Shown here one piece after another: positions 35,370 through 45,935 of a DNA stretch of 64,000 nt. The DNA lies in contig JAFFJZ010000003.1 in the NCBI GenBank assembly GCA_018340375.1, positions 28,458,001 to 28,522,000 of the forward strand, written 5' to 3'. The first letter of the stretch is position 1. Each line of letters starts with the position of its first letter. The notes under the pieces were generated by a model, which saw only the letters and a list, made by a program, of their open reading frames with translations, did not search any database and had not been told where the DNA came from. The stretch is from Gonatopus flavifemur. Lineage: Eukaryota > Arthropoda > Insecta > Hymenoptera > Dryinidae. The position numbers were made by a program, and so were the translations under genes.

Positions 35370-36567
35370 GTAAGTACATTTTTATACCGTACATTTCAAA
35401 TTTCCATCGTTTTTTCAATATCAATATCAACAGGGAGAATATTTGGAGATTTAAAAATTTGATGACACAGAGAGGGAAAGATGGATTCGAATAATTCCAT
35501 GCAAAAATGTAGGTACGTTGATACTTGAACCCGTTCCAATCGATAGATATGAGTTCGCAATAGAATCACATCAATCGCGTATTTTTCATGTTTTCTATTC
35601 GAATGTGGTCATGAAAGGTAATTGTCCATGAAAACCTGACATAAGAAGAATGAATATATAGTATGTATACGTATAGTCGCTTTCTATGGAAATGAATCTA
35701 TTTAGTTTGTATGCAGTCGAACTTCGTTTCGAGAATATGAATGTACCTCGTGCATCGAAGTTGTTTAGGAAGTAATGTCCATTTCCATTTACAATATCTT
35801 TGTATAATTTATCCGCGTGTTTTCTCGAGAATAGAACTGTGATTTGGAAATCTTCAGGATTCCGGGAACTATGCGTTTTATTGTGAAAATTGAATGTAAA
35901 TGTGCCGGATGAAATCGTGAAGAATTTATCAGAATCTGATAAATCACGAACGTATCTTCAGGTTTTCATTAACACTCCCTGCATCTCAAATGTTCTTCCC
36001 TTGTGTTTTTCTTATACCTACCGATCGAAATAATTGCTGTTCCTGCGTGACGTTATCTCATGGTTCGTTAGACTCAATTCATTCCACGAAAACGAACGAT
36101 TCTTGTGAAAGAAAGGAGAAGAATTTTCAGAAAGAAATCAAGGTGATGGGCAATTTATTGCAATCGCTCATTATATTTCTCATTTCAATTTCTTTCAAAT
36201 CACTACTTATCGTTGGAAAACAAGCTTATGAGATTCTTCTTTGATTCATCTTATCGGCAAGTCAATGAGACCGGATACAGTTGACGTGAATCTTCGTTTC
36301 GTTATGTGGACGGCAAAACTCATAACTACGGAGAGTGTACACCGAAGTATTTTGTTCCTTTTCTCTTCAATTTTCTGCTACAGAGGATGGCAAATTTTCA
36401 TCGTATCGGCACTTTTTCGAGCCTAAAACAATGCTTACATGAATTTTTTTCGTTAATTTAGCTAATTTTTTTAGTAAATCATTTCAAATTGGTTGAATCA
36501 ATTGATTAATTTGTTATTCCAAGTTGAATAGTTATTTCAACTAATCTTTTTTTTCGTGTGTGTATTG
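35370..36567. other. Spacer downstream of the exon
   Basis: The donor at 35370 starts a presumed intron. Frames at 35990-36244 and 36241-36426 (plus) have no supporting splice or motif evidence. Confidence 0.4.
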
Positions 36568-36900
36568 AAATGAAGTTAGTCACTGCTGCCAGGACAGTGA
36601 GGAGGACTGCGAAATGCAGTACTGCAAAGCGTCCCACATAGCAACAGAGGTTATGTCGTTCCAAAAGTATTCTAAAAGATATCTTTAAGATGTCTTATGC
36701 ATTTATATGTTCTTCTCTCAAGAACAAATCTTTCTTAAATCGTTCTTTTCATGTTGCATAAGACATCTTAAAGATATCTTTTAGAATACTTTTGGAACGA
36801 CATAACCTCTGTTGCTATGTGGGGTGCATTTGTTTTTTCATTAGATCAACGTGATTTGCAGCGGCCATTACTGTTTTCTTTTCCCAGTGAACGTTTTTAA
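36568..36900. repeat. Dispersed repeat, interrupted by a MITE
   Basis: The segments 36568-36632 and 36824-36900 together match 49432-49595: GAAATxxxGTxAxTGCTG, GGACAGTxAxGAGGACTG, GCAGTACTGCA, then ATTGCTGTTTTCTT-type sequence. The copy here is split by the element at 36633-36823, while the copy at 49 kb is continuous. Confidence 0.7.
36633..36823. mobile_element. Near-perfect palindromic MITE, CCCACATAGCAACAG ends
   Basis: Its 69-bp arms are identical as far as can be read by eye. They contain CAACAGAGGTTATGTCG and AAAAGATATCTTTAAGATG. GT is duplicated on both sides (36631-36632 and 36824-36825). Removing the element plus one GT restores a segment of the same length as the uninterrupted homologue at 49 kb. 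This makes it the best-dated, probably youngest insertion in the window. Confidence 0.95.
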
Positions 36901-37069
36901 GTTTTATGATACTACTTGTAATCTTTTTCTCTTAAACGTTTGACTTTAATCCCTGATCTTGAAGGGGTTAGTTTGACGTCACTTGAAAAATGAATACATA
37001 ATTTTTTCACATCACCAGTTCTCTATTCTTCGTGTTCATATTTTATCAAGCACTGCCACAAACAGACAC

Positions 37070-37260
37070 AAAGATATCTTTTCGTATTCGAGAGGATGTC
37101 TTATGAAACATGAATAGATTTCTGAAAGATCTCTCGGAGACTTCTCAAAGATATCTTTAAGAAGAAATTGAGACATCTAAAAGAGTTCTTCAAGATTATT
37201 TAAAGATGTCTTGAAAAATGTATAAAAATGTCTCGGAAGAAGCTTGAATTTATTCACAAA
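37070..37260. repeat. GATATC/GATGTC-word repeat remnant
   Basis: Degenerate AAGATATCTT and AAGATGTCTT words at intervals of about 20-30 bp, without clear terminal repeats. Same word as 36633, 37915 and 55835. Confidence 0.5.
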
Positions 37261-37348
37261 AAAAACTCTCACGTCTTGTTTTTCCTTCTACCCCCATTTG
37301 TTTTTTCGCTCTCCTCCACTCTTATGAAGTATACTTTATCTCAATCCT

Positions 37349-37413
37349 TGAGGTTGCGGGAATCAAACCCGCGCATCTTACGATGTACTTGCGCTTCAGT
37401 GACCTGAGCTATA
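37349..37413 (-). repeat. tRNA-like sequence (SINE head or tRNA pseudogene)
   Basis: On the minus strand, an A-box-like TAGCTCAGGTCACTG is followed by GCGCGGGTTTGATTCCCGC, a perfect 5-bp T-stem with a B-box loop. The 5' and 3' ends do not form an acceptor stem and the anticodon arm is irregular, so it is not a functional tRNA. A tRNA-derived SINE or decayed tRNA copy is likely. Confidence 0.55.
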
Positions 37414-37914
37414 CAAATAATTTGGCTTTGATGCTTATGATTGTCAAAATAACACAGTAAAATAATGTCAGTGGTGTTAATTTTCAGAGTAAAAGTGATC
37501 TTTTGAAAAAATTGTTATTTTATAAACAAATTTCAGATAAGTTGGCTGTGGATACCACAGATTCTTTTTGAATTATTATTATCTCATCGTTATTGAAGAA
37601 TAACTTATGAATAAGTATGAATGAGAATTTTTTTCAAATTCACTTGAAGGCTGTGCATAAAATTGAGTGAAAGATGTTCAGTAATTTGTAAAATATTTGT
37701 GTTTTGGAGATTCGTTAATTCCAGCGTGGATATTGAAAGCTTACAAAATCGTAATTTTTGCAGAATTTCAAATTTCTTGGCATGTATATAGATTTTTCGA
37801 GCTTTCGATTTGTGAATGAATTTATAACATCTGTAATTCGATTATAATAAAAGGCACATTCCAAGTGATATTCATGTCAATTCATATGATCAAATATTCA
37901 TAACCTAAACTTGC

Positions 37915-38175
37915 TGACAATCTATCTCCTTAAACATATCTTGTTGAAGTCTTCCAAGAAGATATCTTTCAAACGCTTCTAAAAGATATCTTCAAGATAT
38001 CTTGCATGGTCGTCTTGGAGATGTCTTGAATCAAAACATCTTTTAGAAATCTTTTACAAAATGTATTCCCAACACTTCTGAAAGATACCTTTGAGAACTC
38101 TTCAAGAACTCTCTTGAAGATCTCTAAATTAAGTATTCTTTGAGATATCTTCAAGAACTGCGTGCTATGTAGGGG
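37915..38175. repeat. GATATC-word repeat with CCCTACATAGCACG right end
   Basis: Repeated AAGATATCTT, TTGAAGAC and GAGATGTC words end with CGTGCTATGTAGGGG. This is the inverted form of CCCCTACATAGCACG, similar to the CCCACATAGCA end of 36633. The left end is unclear. The 124-codon minus frame at 37969-38343 is repeat sequence. Confidence 0.6.
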
Positions 38176-38256
38176 TATTTTTTTGCAATATTCATTTGAT
38201 AAGGATTTTCTTCTGTGGACTTCATTATTGCGGTGAATTGTGTACATTTTGATGAA

Positions 38257-38690
38257 TCCAGATAGCACACAAAGTTTTCTAAATGTTTTGGAAACATACA
38301 CTTGGTTTTGCGTGTTTTGACCTCCTTTAAGTAGGTTCTCCAAACGTTTAGAGTACCTTCATTTTGGATGCCCCTGAATACGTTTCCAACACATTATTTT
38401 CATCCACTACGCGCCATTCTTATAATGTTTTCTCAACGTACTTTCATGAAAACTAACCTTTAAAAACAGGTGCGCAGCTTCGCACAACGTTATGAAAACC
38501 TTCATCGAATACGTTCCCAGAATGTCGCACAGTGCACATGAATAGAACTAACCGGGACATTTGGACGTACCTGGGACATACGTGTGACATTCTTAGAACA
38601 TCCTGAGACGTGTTATTTGCACCTTTTCTGTGTAATCAAGCACGTTGTCTGAACGTTCAAAAGACCTCAAAAGAAGAAGTGCTGTCTGGG
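38257..38690. mobile_element. TIR element, CCAGA(T/C)AGCAC ends, AACGTT words
   Basis: The left end is TCCAGATAGCACACAA and the right end reversed is CCCAGACAGCACTTC. Both are followed by TTTTGA-ACC/GGTC and AACGTT words (CCAAACGTTTAGAG, GAACGTTCAAAAG). No clear duplication was seen. A similar right end occurs near 26821. Confidence 0.6.
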
Positions 38691-39479
38691 TAATTGCTCT
38701 GTTTATTCACCTGTCGAATGTCAGCAGGCAGACATATTGAAATATAATGCAACAATGATAATGGCTAATTCATCCACCTTTCTCATTTGATCGATGTTTG
38801 CTGTTAGTTCATACTTTTAGGCTCAAGTTTGAACGCTTGTTGTTGAACGTTACCGTGCGATGAAGTTGTTTCTTGCTCTCGTGCAATCTCATATGCTTTC
38901 TCTCTTAAATGGGAACATGACACGCCTCTTTTTTTCTCTCCTCACTCATTTTCATCGCTTTTTCTCTGATTTTTGCGTTTATTCTTTGTTCATTAGTTAT
39001 TTGAGAAATTATTGTAGTGTTGAAGATGTTTAGGAGCAGATAATTTGGATTAAACATTATGGATTTTTCTTTAGTTTTAAAATATCAATAAACAAACTTG
39101 TGAAAACTACTATGAAACTATTAGAAATTCCGAATTTCTTATTCCAATAACGCACGATCTTTCTCATGGAGGATTTCAAGATCCAAAGGGTGATACGCTA
39201 AGACTTCGTTGTTATTCAATTTTATTGATATTGATGGATGTTGTGGGCGAGACTCTTGATTTGAATATCAGTGAATACAATTTTATCGATGTGTAGTGTG
39301 AATATGATACAATGATCAATGGATGAACCGAATGGCGAATGAGGGGAAAATTGAATCAATTATATAATGATTGATGGGAAAGTCGACGATGAATTCAATG
39401 TATCAGAATCGTTTCACAGAAAGGATTCATATACTTACTTAATCTATGCTAATTCTGGATACACAATTTTCATTTTTCT
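38691..39479. other. Spacer, nothing recognised
   Basis: A+T-rich sequence with no supported gene or repeat. Confidence 0.4.
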
Positions 39480-39650
39480 CACGGAAAAAGTGATGTGGTT
39501 GATATTTGGATAGCTGAAAACTAGCTTTGGTAGCTATTTTTCAGCCGTGGCAACAAAAGTTATTGCTACAGGAGCTAAAGTCTATCTTTTGCAGCCATTT
39601 TTCTCGCTATCCAAATATGAGATACACGAAATAGCTACCACAACGAATTA
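39480..39650. repeat. TAGCT/GCTA-word inverted repeat
   Basis: The inverted pair ATATTTGGATAGC (39503) and GCTATCCAAATAT (39606) bounds GCTG/TAGCT words. The left end CACGGAAAAAGTGATG looks like the CACGG family, but the matching right end is degraded. The 121-codon frame at 39547-39912 runs through this and the next element and is not a gene. Confidence 0.5.
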
Positions 39651-39827
39651 TTTTGTTCCATGCTTTTTCTTCAGATCTTCACTATACATTGGATATGGGA
39701 TCGGTCGAAATTCTTGTGATGAATCAATCAATTATTCGCTTCAATTTAGTTGGAACTGCATTCTGAATTATAGAAGATTGTACATATACCGCGACATCGT
39801 AATGGATATTAATTTTTCGTATTTTTG

Positions 39828-39943
39828 TCCACATGGCCCAAATGTCTCAATAATATTTTCAGGATATTTCGACGATATTACAATGTCCCCAGCATTTTGC
39901 AGAATGTTCTAAAGATATTACTGAGATATTTGTCCTATGTGGG
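39828..39943. mobile_element. Short TIR element, CCCACATAGGACAAAT ends
   Basis: The left end is TCCACATGGCCCAAAT and the right end reversed is CCCACATAGGACAAAT. Both continue into TCTCAxTAATATxTT. TG lies on both sides (39826-39827 and 39944-39945). Internal ATATTTCGACGATATTAC word. Confidence 0.7.
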
Positions 39944-40175
39944 TGATAGGAAAAAAAATGAAGTTTGTCTTTATTTCAGAATAGTTTTTGTTCATAGAAA
40001 TCTATGTCTTTTGTTCAAGAAGAGATAGAGAAGTAGAGGAGATGAGGTGATGTATCACTTCGAGAAGTAGCAATTCAATGTTAGGAATGGAGAAAAATCT
40101 CGAAACATATTGTGAACCTGGAGATTCAGTCAACAAATCAGCATCAGTGATGCCATATTTCACACGAAACCGATA

Positions 40176-40480
40176 CACGGAGAAAAAAGTATACTACTTT
40201 TTCTTATTTTGCTTGCTAAACCAGAAACAGAAAGGTTTGTAAAATGGATTTTCACATAAAAATACGGGAGATTACGAATGAATATCTGAATTTTACTGTA
40301 TGCTATACGAAAATTTAACATTCAGCGTTTATAATTTCAATCCCACCTATTACTTTGTTTAAAATATTCGTAATCTTCCGTATTTTTATGTAAAAATGCA
40401 CTTTACAAACCTTCCTGTTCCTAGTTTACTGAGGAAATCAACAAAAAATCTTATCATTTTGAGCGACATTTTTCTCCGTG
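40176..40480. mobile_element. TIR element, CACGGAGAAAAA ends
   Basis: The ends CACGGAGAAAAA and TTTTTCTCCGTG are flanked by TA on both sides (40174-40175 and 40481-40482). A long internal inverted repeat pairs GAAAGGTTTGTAAAxTG...ATAAAAATACGG with its counterpart at 40375-40415. No coding capacity. Confidence 0.9.
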
Positions 40481-40610
40481 TACTTAGATAGACGAAACGG
40501 TATGACGAACGGTATGGCGCTCCTAATTATGGCCAATATTGGTCCCGATTCGTTTGCCACAATTTGACCAATATAATGCCTTTTGGTATTCTTCAATCAC
40601 AACGGATATA

Positions 40611-41100
40611 CGAGGGTAAGTCAATTATTATCCGCAATATAGGTATATTTTTGTTGATGTTGGCAGTACTGTTGTTTTGCGTTGATGACGCATGATTTGT
40701 TTATTTCTGGTTATACTTGTGCACGTTTCAAGCTGCTAGGTTAGTTTTATTATGGCTGTCGTGCTGTTAATCAACGTTGAGTGATCCGTTCTTTGTGGTC
40801 GGAAGGTGTGCCAGGGGCTGAATTTTGTAGTACTGGCTCATCCTTCATACAGCCCCGACCTTGCTCCTCCTGATTATCACTTGTTTGGTCCAGTCAAAGA
40901 GGCATTAAGAGGCCGTAGATTTACCACGGACGAAGCATCGAAAGGAGCGGTGCATTCCTGGCTTGCATCCCAACCAAAAACCTTCTTTTATGAGGATATC
41001 AGGAAACTTGAACAACGATGGACCATAAGTGCGTTGAAAAGCAAGGGGACTATGTCGAAAAATGATGCACTTCCTACTGAGCATTTCCGTTAGAACCTTG
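40611..41100 (+). pseudogene. Internally deleted mariner
   Basis: After TA, the TIR CGAGGGTAAGTCAATTATTA is followed by 5' leader and an N-terminal fragment near 40754 (LINVE...VIRSLWSEGVP). This joins directly to the C-terminal part at about 40806: HPSYSPDLAPPDYHLFG with the third catalytic Asp, KEALRGRRF, AVHSWLASQPKTFF. A one-base shift after QRW moves the real C-terminus (KCVEKQGDYVEK, stop at 41063) out of the long frame. About 200-250 residues, including the first two catalytic aspartates, are missing. The 3' TIR is lost where the element at 41102 begins. Confidence 0.9.
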
Positions 41101-41101
41101 C

Positions 41102-41317
41102 ATTAACATTGCAGCGATATTGATGCGATCTCGAAAGTACTTGTCTTCCAATTTACAAATGCAACATTACAAAAGTAACCTGCAGAAATATCGTTGGAAT
41201 ATCACCTGACAACGTAACATTGCTGCAATTTACTTGTAATTGGATGTTGTAATATTACTGTTGTAATTCTCATAACAGGTACTTTCAAGATCGCATCAAC
41301 ATCGATGCAATGTTAAT
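41102..41317. mobile_element. TIR element, ATTAACATTGCA ends
   Basis: Arms of about 43 bp: ATTAACATTGCAGCGATATT / ATTAACATTGCATCGATGTT, then GATGCGATCTxGAAAGTACxTGT. The core has GTAACATTGCTGCAATTTAC and TTACAA words. It abuts the truncated end of the deleted mariner. Confidence 0.85.
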
Positions 41318-41324
41318 TTGATAT

Positions 41325-41516
41325 TTGCTAATTCAGCAAAATTTTCTAACCATCTGTATATCTACAATTGCGGCTTGCTGAATGGCAAGTGCTTGTTAGA
41401 AGAGCGAGATTTTTGCTCTAATAGCAAATTTTTTGCTAATTCAGCAACAAGTTTTGCCATATCAGCAAAGCAAATTTTCGACGTTTGTTGTTTCAGCAGC
41501 TTTTTTTTCTCTGAGT
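41325..41516. repeat. TTTGCTAATTCAGCAAA-word repeat, right end only
   Basis: Palindromic words TTTGCTAATTCAGCAAA, TTGCTGAATGGCAAG and TTGCCATATCAGCAAA end with TTTTTTCTCTGAGTG, a CACTCAGAGAAAA terminus. A matching left end was not found. It is related in design to the GCTGnnnCAGC ladders. Confidence 0.6.
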
Positions 41517-44500
41517 GTGATGAAACCATTGTTGAACATGATACTGTTGTTGGACATAATCCTACAATTTGAATTGAATTCATTTATTTCAGTGCAATGG
41601 TCAAATTAGTATGAAATTTTAACATTTTTCTCATCGTATGGAATTGAAGTAGGAAACAGTGTGCAAAAATTCAAGAAAGGGAAATAGATTGATACGAGAA
41701 TAACAAAAATCGAAGAGAAGGAGGAACGTAGGGAGAGAAAAGGTTTATTGATAAGAAGTATCGATTCTACATAACGAAAATAAGAAGGGAAAGAAGATCC
41801 CTGAAGGATTCCATCATTATGCTGATTAGGTCGAGGTTGCATGTTGACTCAGCCGTTTCGGTATAACAATTGCTGCTGTTTTCAGAACCGCTGAATATGC
41901 TACAGATTGTTGCTCGGAGAAAGAATTATCTTGGAATAAAGTGATGCAGCTGAAAGCTTTGTATTTCAAATTTCGTGGTTAAATATATGATTGAAATGAT
42001 CGGAAAAACACATTTTGAAATATCAGAACGATCAAATATATCGAACAATAGATACCGTGAATCGATTGTCAAAGTTTTGCAAGATCAAACAATTATCATT
42101 CTACATCCTTTTGGAATCCCAATCAAAATCAAATGTTCGCATTGTCTCTATCTTTCCAACTCTTTATTCGTGGTTGATTCTCCTCTCCGATTCAGCGAAT
42201 CGTTTCGCATCTGCATAGAGATTGGATGGTTAGAGTGTGAAAACTTAATATTCGCCCTCAACGAGTACGTAAAAAATGAGACCATACTGGAAGAAGAGGA
42301 GAAGAGTTTGGGGAAGCAAATATTCGGTTGAATCGGTTGAAAGGATAACAGATCCTATCTTATGCAAAATGAAAGAAAAAAAAATGTCGATCCCAATTAA
42401 CAGTGTCTACGAATGGTCAAATATACTAAAAATTCTGATTCTCTAAAGGAGAAAGAACTTTTCCTCTTTTCTTTATTCTTCGTTGGTATCAGTTTGATGA
42501 ACTTTGGAGATTAAAGATTATGGAATCTTTTATGCAATTGTTGGAACAGGAAATATCATGTTTTGTGAGAAACAGGGAGGATGAACGACAATCTCGTATC
42601 TCGTTAGAATTTATCTTCCCTGGAAATCAATAATTCAGAATCCGAGCCGTCCAAATTTATTCCACTGAGTGTGCTGACTTGGTCAATTCGAAAGTTCAAT
42701 GTACAAACACCCCTTGAAAGGATACGTAGGATTCCCTTGATCCATCCTGGAACCGTACGGGATATTGGAAATCACGAAAGAGTTATCGATTCAATGAATA
42801 GGTCTAAATTTCGTGACAACCTGCGCGATAATCTCATTCCATATGATACTACAAACCACTATATACCTTTCTTCAGGATCAATCGAACTCGGAGAATTAA
42901 TTTTCAACAATTACGTAACAATACATAATCCACAAGGGTCGTGCCTTGTTTCGCATTCTATCTACAGGAGTGCAGAGGGAGATACCGATGACACGTAAAT
43001 GTGCGGTTCATGTAGCGGATGTCGTAATAGCGTGAGATCGTTCGCGGGGAGTTCGGTCTGTCACTCTAATGCATTGAATCGTGCAACATTCAGAGCTCTC
43101 CTTCAAATTAGTGCCACTCTGGCAAGTATTAATTAACATTTAGCTACGCTAATGAATCGACTGATCAGATAGGTAGTTGCCAGTTGTTACGCTTTGGAGC
43201 TACTCCTTTTTCCCATCTCCCACAATTCGTATCAAGGGCGTTTGTTATTGTGTCGTCGAGGTTTCAGAACGACGATACAGATTTTTATGAATATTAATGA
43301 ATACATACATAATAAATTCTCCTGTTACCGAGGAAAATAAATTGTTCCGTCAAGAACATGTGCGTTGAGTTCGAACAAGTCAAACGAATCTCAGAATATT
43401 TTAGTTGATAGATAATGACGTGATACGACAGTCAAATAACTCCTGAATTAAAAGGATCAATACTTCCCTCCGTGGAAGTGTCCAAGCTGCACAAAATTAA
43501 TGATAGGCAACTTTTCTCATTCTTTTTTGCATGGTTCCTGCATCGTGCATTTACGACCGACATTCATAATCTTCTTTCGGATGCTCTCTATCGTAAATAT
43601 ACGAGAGAGTCATCATTTTTTCTCAAGCTCTATCGTGCATGCACAATGGAGATTTATTATTATCTATTGGACCCTACCGAATAGATATAGGGTTTTATTT
43701 ACAATAGAGGTTCGATTATCTGGATTTAAGTCTCCCGATCTTAGAGCATGAGAATCATTCTCGGAGAATCAAATCCAGCGGTCCTGCTCTGTCGCAATAT
43801 GCAATAGAATCCCCAATGTTCTTTTATCATGCTCCGTGTACTGTATACCGTTTCTGTTGTAGAGCATGTTTTATACTCCGATGTCTTTGATAATTTCCTA
43901 TTCTTAGGGTCCTTTTGTGTGCATTCGCCACGACAAAAATGATGATATAATTAAATAATAATTCGCGTACAAGTATGTCAGTGTATGAATCAAGTCATCT
44001 CCAGATCTGCTTATCTAGAACTGATGTGTCGACTTCAAATAAATTGCTTTGAATAAGAGCAGCGAAGGATAAAAGTGTATGTAACTGCGTTTTGTTTGCA
44101 TCTTCAGTGGGACAATGATTACAATATGAACGTTTTAATTTAAAGAGTTCAAAGATGAGTTGCGATGAAATTGTATACAACAATGCTTTTCGTGATACGT
44201 ATTCTGTGAATTTCTTGTGAATTCTCAAAGTATGTTATTCGAGATTGTGGTTTATACATTAACACTCGAGTTCGTCAAATAACAGGCTATTCTTTTATTT
44301 TAGAATTTGCTGGAATTATCAACAGTTCCACATAGAGTGGTAATTTTGATTAAAATACATAGCAAGTATCAAATAATAAATCCTCAGACTTGGTTTTTTG
44401 CATCAATTCGAGAACTATGAAATTGGAATGCATTGTTTGTTTGTCATAACAATTCATCTTGATTTCACTCCATTGTGTTTACGTTTTATTTCATTTTCTC

Positions 44501-44532
44501 TCAACCGAACACTGAATCAGAGTATTTCTTCA
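41517..44532. other. Long spacer without supported gene
   Basis: Frames at 41975-42331 (118 codons) and 42671-42998 (plus) are open, but no domain is recognised. An acceptor-like CCTTTCTTCAG at 42878 and a donor-like GTAAAT at 42995 bracket one short segment; this is too weak to call. At 43472-43751 two overlapping frames lack motifs. Confidence 0.35.
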
Positions 44533-44904
44533 TCCATGTGGAAATAGCGAGAGTTGACAAATGGCGCGGTACTGGCAAAGTTGTATTTGCCAGACTTCGG
44601 CAGAAACAACTGTGCCCATTCAGAATCATTACCAGTTTTCCAACTGGCGCCAAACGTTCGCCGGATTTCAAACGGTACTGGCTCAGGTGGTCGGACGGTC
44701 TTGAGCCAGGATCGAATTAATACTGTTCGGAGAATACCCAGACCGTACAGAAACGGAACCGCGTCAGTACCGAATTAGAGTTGGTTGGATGGTGAAATGC
44801 GAAAGAAAGACGATATGACACCAATATCGGTGCAACATTGTTCTAATACGGAATAGATAGTGGATTGGGATTCCACTGATATTTCCTATAACACGGTTAC
44901 TTTG

Positions 44905-45330
44905 ATGAGCTAATACTGCGCCAGTATTGAGCCAGAGTTAGTATTACCATTTAATATGTTCGATAGATGACAATGTGTCAGTATTGATAGAACTCTGGCT
45001 GACTATGGAATCGGTAGTCAACTGACGTTAGAATCACGATCTTGGCAATTCAGCTGTTGTAGTGAGCCGAAGTCTTGCCAGCATTAGCCCAGAGTTGGTA
45101 TGATCATCCAATATGGTTGGAAGATAGCAATGTGCCAGTATTGATGAGACTCTGACTGATTACGAAATCGGTGGTTGAATGACATCAAAATCACGATCTG
45201 AGCAATTTGGCTGTTGTAGTGAGTTGAAATCGCGCCAGCATTCGGCCACAGTTGGTATCATCATTCAATATGTTCGAGAGACAACAATGTGCCAGCATTG
45301 GTAGGACTTTATTCCACTACGGAATCTATG
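44905..45330. repeat. 157-bp tandem array, about 2.7 copies
   Basis: The landmark GTGCCAGTATTGAT recurs at 44981, 45138 and 45295, giving a constant 157-bp period. Each unit also contains GACTxxGGAATCGGT, AATCACGATCT and CAATTxxGCTGTTGTAGTGAG. Units differ by scattered substitutions and have few length changes. Confidence 0.85.
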
Positions 45331-45397
45331 GTGAATTGTATAACTCCAACGGTCCTGTTACAATAAATGGCAATTTTTGAGTGATTCGCCGTCAATT

Positions 45398-45470
45398 CGG
45401 AGATCGGCTGATGTGATAGAGACTCAGTTTCTCACTCACAGGACCCGGGTTCAATCCTCACTCAGTGAAC
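45398..45470 (+). repeat. Possible tRNA-like segment
   Basis: CCCGGGTTCAATCCTCACTC carries a good B box (GGTTCAATCC). The A box and acceptor stem are poor, so at best this is a decayed tRNA or SINE head inside the element at 44533. Confidence 0.3.
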
Positions 45471-45935
45471 TTTCAAGAAATCACTTCTGAAGTGCTTTTC
45501 TCCGATGCCGATAATGAGAACAATGAATCATTCAGATCTTCAAAGTTCATATTCAATGTATTTTTTTTTACTCGAAATATGATCACTCCTGGTAACTCCG
45601 GTTACCGGTACTGTGCCAGTACTGGGTTGGCTTTGAATTTCTACGTAGAATGTCATCATTCCGACTCCTTGTCATTTCTCATCCAGCTCTGGCAAAACAA
45701 CTGATCCTGTTACAATGCCAGAGTTTCACCATAGCAAGCTCATATCAAATATCGCTACCGCCGTGGTGGTAGATGTGATACTGGCTCTCATGTCTAATGG
45801 TGTTATCATTTCAACTCCTTTGCTACTACTGGCAATCCAACTGGCCCCATAATGGTCGCTCTAGATTTGCCACTACTGGCAACTCTGGCAACAGTTGTGG
45901 GCCAGTAGCGGCCCGTGTTTCCATTTCCACATGAG

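Larger units (their letters stand above)
44533..45935. mobile_element. Large TIR element with TCCATGTGGAAAT ends holding a tandem array
   Basis: The ends TCCATGTGGAAAT and (reversed) CTCATGTGGAAAT are variants of the CCCnnGTRGAAAT signature of 3652 and 5070. Flanks are CA and TA, one mismatch from a 2-bp duplication. The interior is G+C-rich with GCCAGTAxTGGC/TTGGC words and contains the 157-bp array at 44905-45330. No transposase. Confidence 0.65.

Noticed and set aside
36568..36632. Cysteine-rich reading HCCQDSEEDCEMQYC as an exon
   Set aside because: The same DNA recurs at 49432 with stops in this frame, and neighbouring non-coding sequence is equally similar, so it is a dispersed repeat.
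39547..39912. 121-codon plus-strand frame
   Set aside because: Spans one palindrome-word repeat and part of a TIR element, with no recognisable domain.
41887..41981. Possible terminal Ly6 exon (CTGTTTTCAG acceptor, DCCSEKELSWN)
   Set aside because: The acceptor phase does not match the phase-0 end of the exon at 35369, the expected final CN is absent, and no membrane-anchor segment follows.
42879..42994. Possible exon between TTTCTTCAG and GTAAAT
   Set aside because: Donor is weak, the peptide has no recognisable motif, and overlapping frames are equally open.
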